Assembly (NCBI GenBank): GCA_947642745.1
Contig: CANRTU010000019.1
Coordinates: 1 to 64,000, forward strand
DNA: 64,000 nt
From: an uncultured Eubacterium sp.
GTDB lineage: Bacteria > Bacillota > Clostridia > Lachnospirales > Lachnospiraceae
Direction: 5' to 3'
The notes beneath the pieces are model-generated. The model was not told the origin of the DNA and ran no database searches. It was given only the letters and a program-made list of their open reading frames with translations. The position numbers and the translations under genes were made by a program. Below are positions 17,896-26,738 of the stretch, one piece after another (positions within the stretch are counted from its first letter, which is position 1; every line of letters begins with the position of its first letter).

Positions 17896-19308
17896 CTAAA
17901 ACCTGAAATACAAAAACGGATTATAAGACGAATTTACCAGCATCGCCAGACATGCCATAAACAGCGTCACCATCAGAAAAATACCGGCCACGTCCCTGCG
18001 TGCCGTTCCCTGCGGCAGACATCTTTCCACTATCACCCGTTTTACCAGGGACGTGGAGCCAATGGCAGCCAGGATAAAAAAGCCCCCATTAGAAGCCAGC
18101 ACAAAAAGCGCCCGCTGGTCAGCCAGACCCGCCTGTCCATGGAACCAGAGCGCTTTCATATACCCGGCGCTGTCCGCCATATCCTGCCAGGAAAACAGGC
18201 TCCAGCCCGTAACCACGGCCGCCATCGTATACAGATGACGCAGCCAGCCCGGAAGCCTTTCCAGATATTTCCATAAACACTTTTCCAGTACCAGCAGGAT
18301 GCCGTAATACACGCCCCAGAGTACAAAATTCCAGTATGCCCCGTGCCACAGGCCTGTCAGCAGCCAGACCGCCGCAAGATTTACCATCTGGCGCAGCGGT
18401 CCTTTCCGGTTGCCTCCCAGGGGTATGTACACATATTCCCGGAACCAGGTTCCCAGGGAAATATGCCAGCGGCGCCAGAATTCCGTAATACTTGCCGACT
18501 CGTACGGATAATCAAAATTTTCCGGAAAAGAAAACCCGAACATGGCCCCCAGACCAATGGCCATATCCGAATAGCCGGAAAAGTCAAAATAAATCTGCAG
18601 TGTAAATGCCAGTATACCCAGCCAGGCTGTGGCTGTGGACAACTGACCTGCGCCTGAAGCCGCAATTTCCTCCCAGATTCTGCCGGTCTGGTTTGCCAGC
18701 AATACTTTCTTGCCAAGCCCTGTCATAAAACGCATCATTCCATAAAAAAATCCGTCCGCCGATTCCCTGCGGTGATCCATCTGGTCCGCCACTGACCGGT
18801 AACGGACAATGGGTCCCGCAATCAGCTGGGGAAACAGCGACACATAGGCGCCAAAAGTAATCAGGTTTTTCTGTACCTTTGCTTCTCTGCGGTAAACGTC
18901 AATGGTATAAGACATGGTCTGAAACGTATAAAAAGAAATCCCTATCGGCAGCGCCAGATCCATAACCGGCATTTCCAGGGAAAACACTCCGGATATAGTC
19001 CGCAGAAAAAAATCCGCATACTTAAAAAAACCAAGCAGCGCCAGATTCACAACCACTGAACCCGCCACTGCCATACGTGCCTGCTTCCGCTTTCCCCGCT
19101 CCAGATAATATCCTGTGAGGCGTCCCGTTGTATAATCCACTATTGTGGAAACCAGAATCAGTATTACATATACCGGCTCCCCCCAGGCATAAAAAAAGAT
19201 ACTCGCCGCAAATAAAACAAAGTTCCGCAGCTTGCCCGGCGCCGCATAATAAAACAGCAGCACCAGGGGCAGAAAGCGGAACAGAAACAATAAACTGCTA
19301 AAAACCAT
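17896..19308 (-). CDS. MBOAT family membrane O-acyltransferase (AlgI-like)
   Basis: A 470-residue polytopic membrane protein with about ten hydrophobic segments. MBOAT features include PQLIAGPIVRY, a FSGYSDMAIGLG motif, FWRRWHISLGTWFREYVYIPLGGNR and the conserved catalytic His in GLWHGAYWNFVLWG. Such proteins move acetyl groups across the membrane for modification of wall or capsule polymers. It precedes the DHHW gene and follows DUF4358 in the same direction. The length is normal for AlgI/DltB-like proteins, and with no dlt genes nearby DltB is unlikely. Confidence 0.93.
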   Translation of the reverse strand: MVFSSLLFLFRFLPLVLLFYYAAPGKLRNFVLFAASIFFYAWGEPVYVILILVSTIVDYTTGRLTGYYLERGKRKQARMAVAGSVVVNLALLGFFKYADFFLRTISGVFSLEMPVMDLALPIGISFYTFQTMSYTIDVYRREAKVQKNLITFGAYVSLFPQLIAGPIVRYRSVADQMDHRRESADGFFYGMMRFMTGLGKKVLLANQTGRIWEEIAASGAGQLSTATAWLGILAFTLQIYFDFSGYSDMAIGLGAMFGFSFPENFDYPYESASITEFWRRWHISLGTWFREYVYIPLGGNRKGPLRQMVNLAAVWLLTGLWHGAYWNFVLWGVYYGILLVLEKCLWKYLERLPGWLRHLYTMAAVVTGWSLFSWQDMADSAGYMKALWFHGQAGLADQRALFVLASNGGFFILAAIGSTSLVKRVIVERCLPQGTARRDVAGIFLMVTLFMACLAMLVNSSYNPFLYFRF

Positions 19309-19401
19309 CTCTATCCTCTGTCACTTTTTATTTTTACATTTTAAGCTGATGTTTTATCTGATTCATCTGGTCTTCTGATCCGGAAACAGACTGCACGTAT
19401 T

Positions 19402-19935
19402 TTATGAAACCGCTTTTTTCAGCTCTGACTGCGCCTTTTTACTGTCAGATTTCGCAGTGGACATGGCAATGTACCAGACATACCGGCCTTTTCTGCCGCA
19501 GACCGCGCTTTTGAACACCTTCTGCTCGTCCTCGGTGTAATCACTCAGATAATTACTGTTTTTGTTACTTGCGCTGTATATTTTTAATGACTTCAGCAGC
19601 TGCTTCGCACCGGCTTTTCCGGACGCTTTAATGACGCAGACGCTGTATACCTGCTTTGCGTCATACAGATACATGATGGACGCCACTTTTGCCCTGTCTG
19701 ATACAGTAAAACCCGCAAAGTCTCCGGCATTGGATGACTGATATTCGATTTTGTCACCATTGCCTGTTACCCCGAGCACTGTCTGACAGAGTTCTTTACA
19801 TGTCATATCCGCCGCCTCTGCGGGAACCGGCGCCTGAAACGCCATTCCGGCCGCCAGTACTGTCAGAAGCACACATGCCACTGCCCGTTTCCAGATTTGT
19901 GCTGTTCTGCCTGTTGTCCTGAATATTTTTTTCAT
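19402..19935 (-). CDS. DUF4358 domain secreted protein
   Basis: A 177-residue protein with a basic N-terminus, a signal peptide (hydrophobic about 18-35, probable AxA cut near AEAA at 40) and a small exported domain. The pattern resembles DUF4358, whose function is unknown and which often accompanies MBOAT/DHHW/SGNH genes in Lachnospiraceae. A GAAGGAGAGG ribosome site lies upstream. The C-terminus is Lys/Ser-rich (KSDSKKAQSELKKAVS). I infer it belongs to the same O-acylation module. Confidence 0.75.
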   Translation of the reverse strand: MKKIFRTTGRTAQIWKRAVACVLLTVLAAGMAFQAPVPAEAADMTCKELCQTVLGVTGNGDKIEYQSSNAGDFAGFTVSDRAKVASIMYLYDAKQVYSVCVIKASGKAGAKQLLKSLKIYSASNKNSNYLSDYTEDEQKVFKSAVCGRKGRYVWYIAMSTAKSDSKKAQSELKKAVS

Positions 19936-19956
19936 CTTTCTTCCTCTCCTTCACTT

Positions 19957-21864
19957 TTAATCCAATGACCTGTCATATGTTTCAATCTGTCCCGCAAACA
20001 GCCGGTAAGCGGCTATTTTCCAGTGAATCCCGTCATTTTCGGCATACTGGCTCTGCAGACAGCCATTGGTGTCTTTTAACACCTGTGTATAATCAAAATA
20101 CTTCACTCCCAGGGCAGCGGCCATTTCTTTTAGCTGGCCATTCAGCGCCGGTATCTGCGCAAATCCTTTGTGTGTCTGCCGTGTATGACTGGTTACCGGA
20201 GGAACGGCCAGCAGTACAATATCCGTTTCCGGCGTTTCTGCCTGTATGGACCTGACAATTTCCCTGTAACCGTCGATAATATCCCCGCATCCACGATACT
20301 CGATCTCATTTGTTCCAAGCATGATATACGCCCGGTACGGATGGTCCGCAATGAGCCTGCCCAATGCGGAAAGTCCCCCAAACTCCCTTCTGGTACGGAA
20401 TGTGGTGGTATTCAGTCCGATGGCTGCTATGACTTCTTTATATCCGCCGATGTCCATGGCATCCACCGTTCCATAGCCGGAAAGGCCGGTAGTAATGGAA
20501 TCACCGGCAAATACTGTAGTGCGTTCATAGGTACGGGTAGTTATGGATACCGGCGGCGCCGGCACGCTGTCCAGATCTGAGTCTTTCTTTGCCACGCAGG
20601 ATTTTACCTGAAAATAATAAGTCTGGTTATTTTGCAGGCGTTCCACCCGGTACCAGGTATCCTGCGTAATACCCGCCAGCTTATAGTTTCCTTTTTTCTG
20701 CTTCGCATAATACACTTTATAAAAAGCCGCCTGACCGCTCTTTTTCCAGGTCACTTTTATGGAAGATGTGGAATAGCGGATCAACTTTACTTCCTTTACG
20801 GATTTCACCTGACAGGCAAAGGCCAGTCTGCGGCTCTGCCGTTTCCCTCCATTTTCCAGCACAGCGGTTACACGGTAATAATAATATTTCCCTCTCTCTA
20901 CGCTTTTATCGGTATATTGGCCGCTGCCCGCATTTCTGACCGCAATTTTTTTATACACGCCGTCTTTTTTATCTGAGCGGTATATCCGGTAAGAAACTGC
21001 CCGTTTCGCCTGTTTCCAGCTGATAACCGCCCGTTTTTTTTGTTCCGGCTGTTGTACCCGGACCACAAGCGGAAGCTGCGGCTCTGGCGGACTGACTACA
21101 GACGGATCCGGCATGGACGGGACAGTTGTATCCGCCGGCTGACCCGGTGCGGACGTATCTGTACCTTCTGACGGCTGATCCGGTATAGACGGAACGGTCG
21201 TATCTGATGACTGATCCGGTATGGTTGTTTCCATGTCTTCTGATGGTGTATACGGTACAGCCGGATCCATGCCGCCTGACGACTGATCCGGTGCGGACGT
21301 ATCTGTACCTTCTGACGGCGTATATGTCGCCAGCGGACCCGTGCCTTCTGACGGTATATACGGTACGGAAAGATCCGTGTCCCCTGATGGCGTATACGGT
21401 ACGGGCAGATCCCTGTCTTCTTCCGGCATATACGGCATGGACGCAGCGGTCATATCCGACAGCTGATCCGGCGCAGTGGTTACGCCGGACATTTCGTCCG
21501 GCGCTGTCACTGCCGCAGTATGTAATGTCCGGATCACTGGCACAGACGGCATGGCAGCCGTCAACGGCGTCTCCGGACGCTGCGGCTGTGACATTCCGGA
21601 CGGCTGTGGCAGCCGCCTGCCCGCAGCTGCGCCTCCATAGACGCCTTCTGAAACTGAAACTGTTGCAATGACAGACAGGACAGCAGCACAAACCCATCTT
21701 TTCAGACTGGATGTTTTTCTATTAAATTTGTTATTATTAAATCTGTTATTATTAAACCTGTTATGATTAAATCTGTTATGATCAGATCTGTTCATACCAG
21801 ATCCGCTATTATTAAATCTGTTATTATTTGTTGCTTTTTCCTCCGGTTTTCCATCCGCATTCAT
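19957..21864 (-). CDS. Surface SGNH/GDSL hydrolase with fibronectin-type domains and repeats
   Basis: 635 residues from the ATG at 21864; AAGGAG precedes it, and a GTG 21 bp upstream would overlap that site. In order: an Asn-rich N-terminus with N-N/H-R/K-F repeats (about 14-50), one membrane or signal segment (about 57-75), a Pro/Thr/Asp/Ser-rich repeat region with TPSEGT- and PDQSS-like units (to about 250), two fibronectin type III-like domains (about 260-435), and a C-terminal SGNH esterase. The catalytic blocks are GDSIT, GTNE and DGIHW. It likely removes or handles acyl groups on the polymer modified by the downstream MBOAT and DHHW proteins. Confidence 0.85.
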   Translation of the reverse strand: MNADGKPEEKATNNNRFNNSGSGMNRSDHNRFNHNRFNNNRFNNNKFNRKTSSLKRWVCAAVLSVIATVSVSEGVYGGAAAGRRLPQPSGMSQPQRPETPLTAAMPSVPVIRTLHTAAVTAPDEMSGVTTAPDQLSDMTAASMPYMPEEDRDLPVPYTPSGDTDLSVPYIPSEGTGPLATYTPSEGTDTSAPDQSSGGMDPAVPYTPSEDMETTIPDQSSDTTVPSIPDQPSEGTDTSAPGQPADTTVPSMPDPSVVSPPEPQLPLVVRVQQPEQKKRAVISWKQAKRAVSYRIYRSDKKDGVYKKIAVRNAGSGQYTDKSVERGKYYYYRVTAVLENGGKRQSRRLAFACQVKSVKEVKLIRYSTSSIKVTWKKSGQAAFYKVYYAKQKKGNYKLAGITQDTWYRVERLQNNQTYYFQVKSCVAKKDSDLDSVPAPPVSITTRTYERTTVFAGDSITTGLSGYGTVDAMDIGGYKEVIAAIGLNTTTFRTRREFGGLSALGRLIADHPYRAYIMLGTNEIEYRGCGDIIDGYREIVRSIQAETPETDIVLLAVPPVTSHTRQTHKGFAQIPALNGQLKEMAAALGVKYFDYTQVLKDTNGCLQSQYAENDGIHWKIAAYRLFAGQIETYDRSLD

Positions 21865-22024
21865 TTTTCTTCTCCTTAATTTCACCGTCAGCGGACCCGG
21901 GCAGAAAAACCGCTCCGATATCCCTTTCTATACCGTTCTCTGACCGCACCGGCCGGATTCCGGAAGACGGCCGGTCCCTCCTGTCCAGGATTGTAACCGT
22001 CACAGCAATGTATTTTACAGTAAT

Positions 22025-22054
22025 AATATACCCTCTCTTTCTGATAAAAGTCAA
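22025..22054 (-). promoter_or_regulatory. Promoter of the SGNH-DUF4358-MBOAT-DHHW operon
   Basis: On the minus strand, -35 TTGACT (22049-22054) and -10 TATATT (22025-22030) are separated by 18 bases. The leader to the SGNH start is about 155 bases and holds no clear riboswitch. It diverges from the blaI promoter. Confidence 0.6.
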
Positions 22055-22151
22055 GCAGAATATCAGGCACGGATTCCCTGTAGTATTGATCGGATAACCA
22101 TAACCAGAGAGCCCATGGTACCAGAATTTTCAATGATTTCCCGTTTTTATT

Positions 22152-22180
22152 TTTACACAATCCTGTTTTTCTGTTATAAT
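22152..22180 (+). promoter_or_regulatory. Promoter of the blaI-blaR1 operon
   Basis: -35 TTTACA (22152-22157), a 17-base spacer and a perfect -10 TATAAT (22175-22180). The promoter overlaps an ACACAATCCTGT stretch that could hold a BlaI-type TACA/TGTA operator, but the dyad is weak, so I do not assign it. Confidence 0.75.
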
Positions 22181-22260
22181 GCCAGTAACATTCAAAACAC
22201 AACAAAATACGGTTGGATTTGCACCGAATCATGAATCATGGAAAACAGGAGGAAATTCCC

Positions 22261-22647
22261 ATGAAATCCCTGCCAAAAATCTCAGAAGCAGAATTCGAAG
22301 TAATGAAAGTTGTATGGAAACACGCTCCGGTCAGTACGACAGAGATTACTGACCGTCTTGTAAACACTACCACCTGGAGCCCCAAAACAATCCAGACCCT
22401 GATCAAGCGCCTGGTGACAAAAGGCGTCCTTACTTATGAGAAGCAAAGCTGGGTCTATGTCTATACGCCGCTGGTGGATATGGACGAATATATCGGCCAG
22501 GAGAGCCGGTCATTTCTAAGACGTTTTTATAATGGAAATATTTCCGCCATGGTTTCCGCCTATATGGACCAGGAACAGCTATCCAGACAGGAACTGGATA
22601 CGCTGCGTGCCCTTCTCTCCGGGGATTCCGAAAAAGGAGCGCACTGA
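22261..22647 (+). CDS. blaI: BlaI/MecI/CopY family transcriptional repressor
   Basis: 128 residues from an ATG preceded by AGGAGG. The winged-helix domain reads ISEAEFEVMKVVWKHAPVSTTEITDRL...TTWSPKTIQTLIKRLVTKGVL, typical of BlaI/MecI. These proteins bind as dimers to TACA/TGTA operators and are cut when the BlaR1 sensor binds a beta-lactam. The gene is followed one base later by blaR1, so the pair is one operon. No beta-lactamase or PBP2a gene is in the window, so the regulated target lies elsewhere or is the operon itself. Confidence 0.94.
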   Translation: MKSLPKISEAEFEVMKVVWKHAPVSTTEITDRLVNTTTWSPKTIQTLIKRLVTKGVLTYEKQSWVYVYTPLVDMDEYIGQESRSFLRRFYNGNISAMVSAYMDQEQLSRQELDTLRALLSGDSEKGAH

Positions 22648-22648
22648 C

Positions 22649-24502
22649 ATGGCACAGTTTATGATCCGTTTTTTAATAAGCAGTCTTTTTATCAGTGTCA
22701 TGACACTGCTGCTTCTGGCCGCCAGACGACTGTGCGGCCGGTGCCTCACCAGCCGGATGCGTTACCGGCTGTGGTTTTTGTTCCTGGGACTTCTGGCAGT
22801 CCCGCTGCTTCCTGCCGGGTCCGTAAATATCCGGCATATGTTTTCATGGATCGGACAGCAGCCGGATACGTCTGATTCCGGTCAGTTACAGACTTTCCGT
22901 CCCGCACCGCACCAGACTGACACACTGGCCCGGATGAATGATTTCGGCACGGCCGTCAGCGAAAGAACCCCATCCTTTATCTGGCTGGCGTTATTCTTTC
23001 TATGGATCGCCGGAATTGTATGTATGACCGTTTACACCGCAATATCCGCACTGCGGTTTTACACGGTTAAAAAATCCGCACTGCCTTTGCAGAACGCCGC
23101 CATCAGCAGGCTGTACCGGGACTGTCTTTCACAAACGCGCCTGAAAAAGTCCATTCCCATTTATAGTACCGCTTTTTTAAAATCCCCGGTCATCGCAGGT
23201 GTTTTCCGGCCATGCATTTATATCCCCATCCATATTATATCCGGATGCGACCCAAAGGATCTCCGTTATATGCTGCTTCATGAACTTCAGCATTACCGGC
23301 ACAAAGACTCTCTGGCCGGCGTCTTCATGAATCTGGCTGGTATCCTGTACTGGTTTCATCCCTTCGTATGGTATGCGTTAAAAGAAATGAAAAACGACCG
23401 GGAAACCGCCTGTGATTCATCTGTGCTGGACCTGCTGGAAAGCGGGTCTTATGTGGATTATGGAAACTCCCTGATCCGGTTTGCCGAAAAAGTATCACTC
23501 TCCCGGTTTCCTTTCGCCACCGGCATGGCCGGGTCCATGACACAGATGCAGTACAGGATTCTGAATATAGCCGGATACCGTAAGCCATCTGCCGGCAGAC
23601 GGCTGTTAAGCCTGACTGCCTGTATACTGACCGCCCTGGTTTTAGCGGGTTTTGTCCCTTTGCTGGCCACGGAATCTTCTGACCAGACCCATTATGATTT
23701 TGACGCCCGCAGGCACCGTGTCATTTCCCTGGATCTGTCGGATGTTCTGGAAACATCATCCGGTTCTTCTGCCCCCGGACATACCCATGATCCGGGCAGA
23801 AGCTGTTTTGTCCTCTACGATACGTCCAGCGACACCTGGCAGATCTATAATGAGGAGTATGCCACAATGCGCATCTCTCCCTGTTCCACTTATAAAATAT
23901 ACAGCGCCCTGTATGCCCTGGAGGCGGGAATTATTACGCCGGAGCAGTCCCTGATCCCCTGGAACGGACAATCTTATCCTTACGGACAGTGGAACGCAGA
24001 CCAGACACTGGCCCCGGCAATGCACAATTCTGTCACCTGGTATTTCCAGACGCTGGACGCCAGGGCGGGGCTGCCGGCGATCCGGGAGTTTCTTGAGGAT
24101 ATAAACTATGGAAACATGCAGACCGGCTCCAGTGTATCCACATACTGGGCAGACGGCACCCTTGCCATATCCGCCGTGGAACAGGTGGAACTGCTGCGCA
24201 GGTTTTACAATAATGAATTTGAATTTCAGCCGGAACATATCGAAACGGTGAAAGATTCCCTCCGGCTGCATACGACCGCTAATGGCACTGTATATGGAAA
24301 AACCGGCACCGGTATTTTAAACGGGACCCATCATACCGGCTGGTTTACCGGATTTGTGGAACAAAAAGATAATGTCTGGTTTTTTGCCTTAAACATACAG
24401 AACACAACAGACGCTGCCGGCGCAGTGGCCGCAGAGCTGACCCTGGACATACTTTCGGACCGGGGAATCTGCAGGCATATGGACAAACGCACAAAAATAT
24501 GA
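22649..24502 (+). CDS. blaR1: BlaR1/MecR1 beta-lactam sensor-transducer
   Basis: 617 residues from the ATG at 22649, one base after the blaI stop. N-terminal membrane helices (about 8-25, 40-55, 110-130) lead to a cytoplasmic M56 metalloprotease with zinc motif HELQH (211-215) and a later E near NDRETACD. A further helix at about 318-340 precedes an extracellular penicillin-binding sensor of class D type. Its motifs are STYK (S413-K416), SVT (461-463) and KTG in YGKTGTG. Acylation of S413 should switch on proteolysis and relieve BlaI repression. All motifs look intact. Confidence 0.94.
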   Translation: MAQFMIRFLISSLFISVMTLLLLAARRLCGRCLTSRMRYRLWFLFLGLLAVPLLPAGSVNIRHMFSWIGQQPDTSDSGQLQTFRPAPHQTDTLARMNDFGTAVSERTPSFIWLALFFLWIAGIVCMTVYTAISALRFYTVKKSALPLQNAAISRLYRDCLSQTRLKKSIPIYSTAFLKSPVIAGVFRPCIYIPIHIISGCDPKDLRYMLLHELQHYRHKDSLAGVFMNLAGILYWFHPFVWYALKEMKNDRETACDSSVLDLLESGSYVDYGNSLIRFAEKVSLSRFPFATGMAGSMTQMQYRILNIAGYRKPSAGRRLLSLTACILTALVLAGFVPLLATESSDQTHYDFDARRHRVISLDLSDVLETSSGSSAPGHTHDPGRSCFVLYDTSSDTWQIYNEEYATMRISPCSTYKIYSALYALEAGIITPEQSLIPWNGQSYPYGQWNADQTLAPAMHNSVTWYFQTLDARAGLPAIREFLEDINYGNMQTGSSVSTYWADGTLAISAVEQVELLRRFYNNEFEFQPEHIETVKDSLRLHTTANGTVYGKTGTGILNGTHHTGWFTGFVEQKDNVWFFALNIQNTTDAAGAVAAELTLDILSDRGICRHMDKRTKI

Positions 24503-24587
24503 TATGATTCTGACAGAAATATAAACATATTACACAAATTTTAGAAATATGGAGCTGTAATCCATGCTCCCGTCAGGAGGTATTTTT

Positions 24588-25526
24588 ATGGAGAAACACA
24601 CCTTTCTGCGAACCATGAACAGAGGCCGCCACCCGGAAGGCGGAGGCATTGCGGACAGCTCCTACTGTATTTTTTCCTGCCCGGTCACAGAACCGGTTGT
24701 ACGCCAGCGCATTTTCGGGGATGAGAACTGCCTGACCCTGGAGCTTAGTTACGGGGAGGGCGCCATGCCCGATGATTTACGCCTCCGGCAGGACGGCACG
24801 AACCTGGTGCTGGAAGAGTCGCCCGGCGGCCTGTTCCAGGCATTTCTCATGGATAAGGATATCAGATACGCAGGCCAGGTCTATATGTACGCACTTATGT
24901 TTAAAATTTCAGATCTGGACAGACTGATTACATACAGCCTCAAAGACATGAAAGCACTGGAAGATTCCCTGGACAACCGCATTGACAACAAAGGCACCTA
25001 TCAGATTCTGGCATTCCGGCGCCGTTATACAGAATACGGCAGCCAGATCATCGCCCTGAAGGAAATTATAGCCCGCATCGACAAAGGATACTACCCGATG
25101 CAGATGCAGAACAGCTATGTGCTCCAGGGACAGGTGGCCCTGGACTTCCAGTTTCTGGAAGAACGCTATGAACTGAATAAAAATACCATTATCAAAGATC
25201 TGGATACTTACACTTCGATTATTAACAACAACATCGGACGCAATACCAGACTGCTCACACTGGTCTCCCTGGGCGCTGTGGCATTAAATTTTATGTGCGC
25301 AGGCCTGCTGGCTGTGAATCCGGCCATCGGCGTTGCCGGCGGCGTACTGATCGGCGGGCTGACCGCAGGCGCAGCTTTTTTCTACCGTACCAAAAGCAGC
25401 CCTGTCCTTCCGGATGTACTGGAAGACAAATCCGGCGGCAGCCCCGGGGCTCTGGAAAACCACCGGGAGGCGGACAATGCTCCTGCCTCTCTGGAAACAG
25501 ACCGCACAGACGCCACCGGATCATGA
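24588..25526 (+). CDS. CorA-like coiled-coil membrane protein without GMN motif
   Basis: 312 residues from the ATG at 24588, with AGGAGG 8 bases upstream. A soluble N-terminal domain is followed by a long helical region (about 125-225) and two close membrane segments (about 232-252 and 256-275), then a polar Ser/Asp tail. This layout resembles CorA/MIT metal transporters, yet the GMN signature after the first helix is absent (CAGLLAVN stands there). It may be a divergent family member or a structural protein. Transport is unproven. Confidence 0.6.
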   Translation: MEKHTFLRTMNRGRHPEGGGIADSSYCIFSCPVTEPVVRQRIFGDENCLTLELSYGEGAMPDDLRLRQDGTNLVLEESPGGLFQAFLMDKDIRYAGQVYMYALMFKISDLDRLITYSLKDMKALEDSLDNRIDNKGTYQILAFRRRYTEYGSQIIALKEIIARIDKGYYPMQMQNSYVLQGQVALDFQFLEERYELNKNTIIKDLDTYTSIINNNIGRNTRLLTLVSLGAVALNFMCAGLLAVNPAIGVAGGVLIGGLTAGAAFFYRTKSSPVLPDVLEDKSGGSPGALENHREADNAPASLETDRTDATGS

Positions 25527-25670
25527 CATGATGCACAGCCCGCTCCGGAGCGTGTTTATATCATGATTTCCGTCATACGGAAAGGACGCCATATATCACG
25601 CCTTTCAGATTACATCATACGGAAAGCATTATCCCGGACACGCTCTTTCGCTTTCAAATGAAAACCAAAA

Positions 25671-25715
25671 ACGGATAATAACAGATAGTCCCTATCTGTT
25701 ATCATCCGTTTTTAA
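25671..25715. terminator. Bidirectional terminator between the CorA-like gene and pduV
   Basis: A long stem pairs ACGGATAATAACAGATA with TATCTGTTATCATCCGT (25671-25687 with 25693-25709, one mismatch). A-runs on the left and T-runs on the right give a T-tail in both directions. The pduV stop codon (25692-25694) lies within the hairpin. It separates two convergent operons. Confidence 0.9.
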
Positions 25716-26216
25716 TCTGCCGTATTTATTGGAAATAATAGTCCTGGGCCTTTCAGCCTCTTCTTCTGACTCCCAGGGCAGCACATCTCCCGGTTCCCGC
25801 AGATAATTAAGAACCTGCCAGAGTCCTTCGCCCGTATAGGAGCTGACCCGGAACACCGGCCTGCATCCGGCCATCTCCAGCCACTGGTGCGCCTGGTCCG
25901 GATTGCCGTCTTCCCTGTCAATCTGCGTGACAATCCCTATGACCGGACGGTTGCAGGCAGCCGCACAGCAGGGCGGATATAATGAATACGGCTCCGCTGC
26001 GTTTAACAGCAGCCCTACCACATCCGCCTCATAGGAATACAGCGCCAGAGCCCTGGCCAGCGTGGCTGTCTCCGCATACTCTCCCAGCGTATCTATTACC
26101 ACGTCGTAGTGGTTGATATACTGTGTCTTGTGATACGAAATCACATCACCTTTCAGCGCCTGCGTAAGGGTTGTTTTCCCACATTCGCTGCGCCCCATTA
26201 ATATTATTTTTTTCAT
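25692..26216 (-). CDS. pduV: PduV/EutP-type GTPase of the microcompartment
   Basis: A 174-residue small P-loop GTPase. Walker A is GRSECGKTT (8-16). The second motif DTLGEYAET stands where EutP/PduV have a DxxGE box, and the base-recognition motif is TQID. PduV is linked to microcompartment movement or placement, although its exact role is unsettled. It is the last gene of the operon and overlaps the end of pduU by 4 bp. Confidence 0.9.
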   Translation of the reverse strand: MKKIILMGRSECGKTTLTQALKGDVISYHKTQYINHYDVVIDTLGEYAETATLARALALYSYEADVVGLLLNAAEPYSLYPPCCAAACNRPVIGIVTQIDREDGNPDQAHQWLEMAGCRPVFRVSSYTGEGLWQVLNYLREPGDVLPWESEEEAERPRTIISNKYGRLKTDDNR

Positions 26217-26599
26217 GTTCTGGTAATCTCACAAACTGTAAATCCCAGACGGTTTTTCAGATAGACCAGAATACTGGAAACCGCCGACTGTACATTGGAA
26301 ATCCGCCCTGTAAAAATCAGCGTCCCGCTGAAACGGTCGATAAAACCAATTTCTACCGGAGCGGTTTTCAGCGCAATATCCCCGGCGATCACGGATACTT
26401 CCGACGGACACATACTTAAAATACCAATGGCGGACTGCTGATAATCCAGCTGCGGGTTCAGTCCCAGCTTCTGGTAAATAATTTCGTCCGGACTGGCTAT
26501 GATATGCGCCATGGTAACCTGTTTCCCTGGAACTGTTTCCTGAATAAGACGCAGCTTGCCCTCCGCAGAGGCGCCAATATCCAAAAGATTCCTGTCCAT
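26213..26599 (-). CDS. pduU: Microcompartment shell protein PduU (circularly permuted BMC)
   Basis: 128 residues from the ATG at 26599, which has AAAGGAG upstream; the longer in-frame ORF would run through the intergenic gap and lacks similarity. The N-terminus (RLIQETVPGKQVTMAHIIASPD) and the later GIGILSMCPSEVSVIAGDIALKTAPVEIGFIDRFSGTLIF-type order match the permuted BMC fold of PduU/EutS. It should form hexamers in the shell with a capped pore. Confidence 0.92.
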   Translation of the reverse strand: MDRNLLDIGASAEGKLRLIQETVPGKQVTMAHIIASPDEIIYQKLGLNPQLDYQQSAIGILSMCPSEVSVIAGDIALKTAPVEIGFIDRFSGTLIFTGRISNVQSAVSSILVYLKNRLGFTVCEITRT

Positions 26600-26738
26600 T
26601 GCCAGCTCACTCCTTTCACAAAACGTTTTCAACGGACTGCGGGCAATGCCCGGCACCCGTGGATCAGCAGCTCCGTACCAGCGCCTTACTGGCACAGAAC
26701 GCTGGATTTTACACAGGCTGCCACTGCGGATCAAGCTG

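Noticed and set aside
20969-21697. 242-residue minus-strand ORF rich in Arg, Gly and Ser
   Set aside because: Out-of-frame reading of the repeat region of the SGNH gene.
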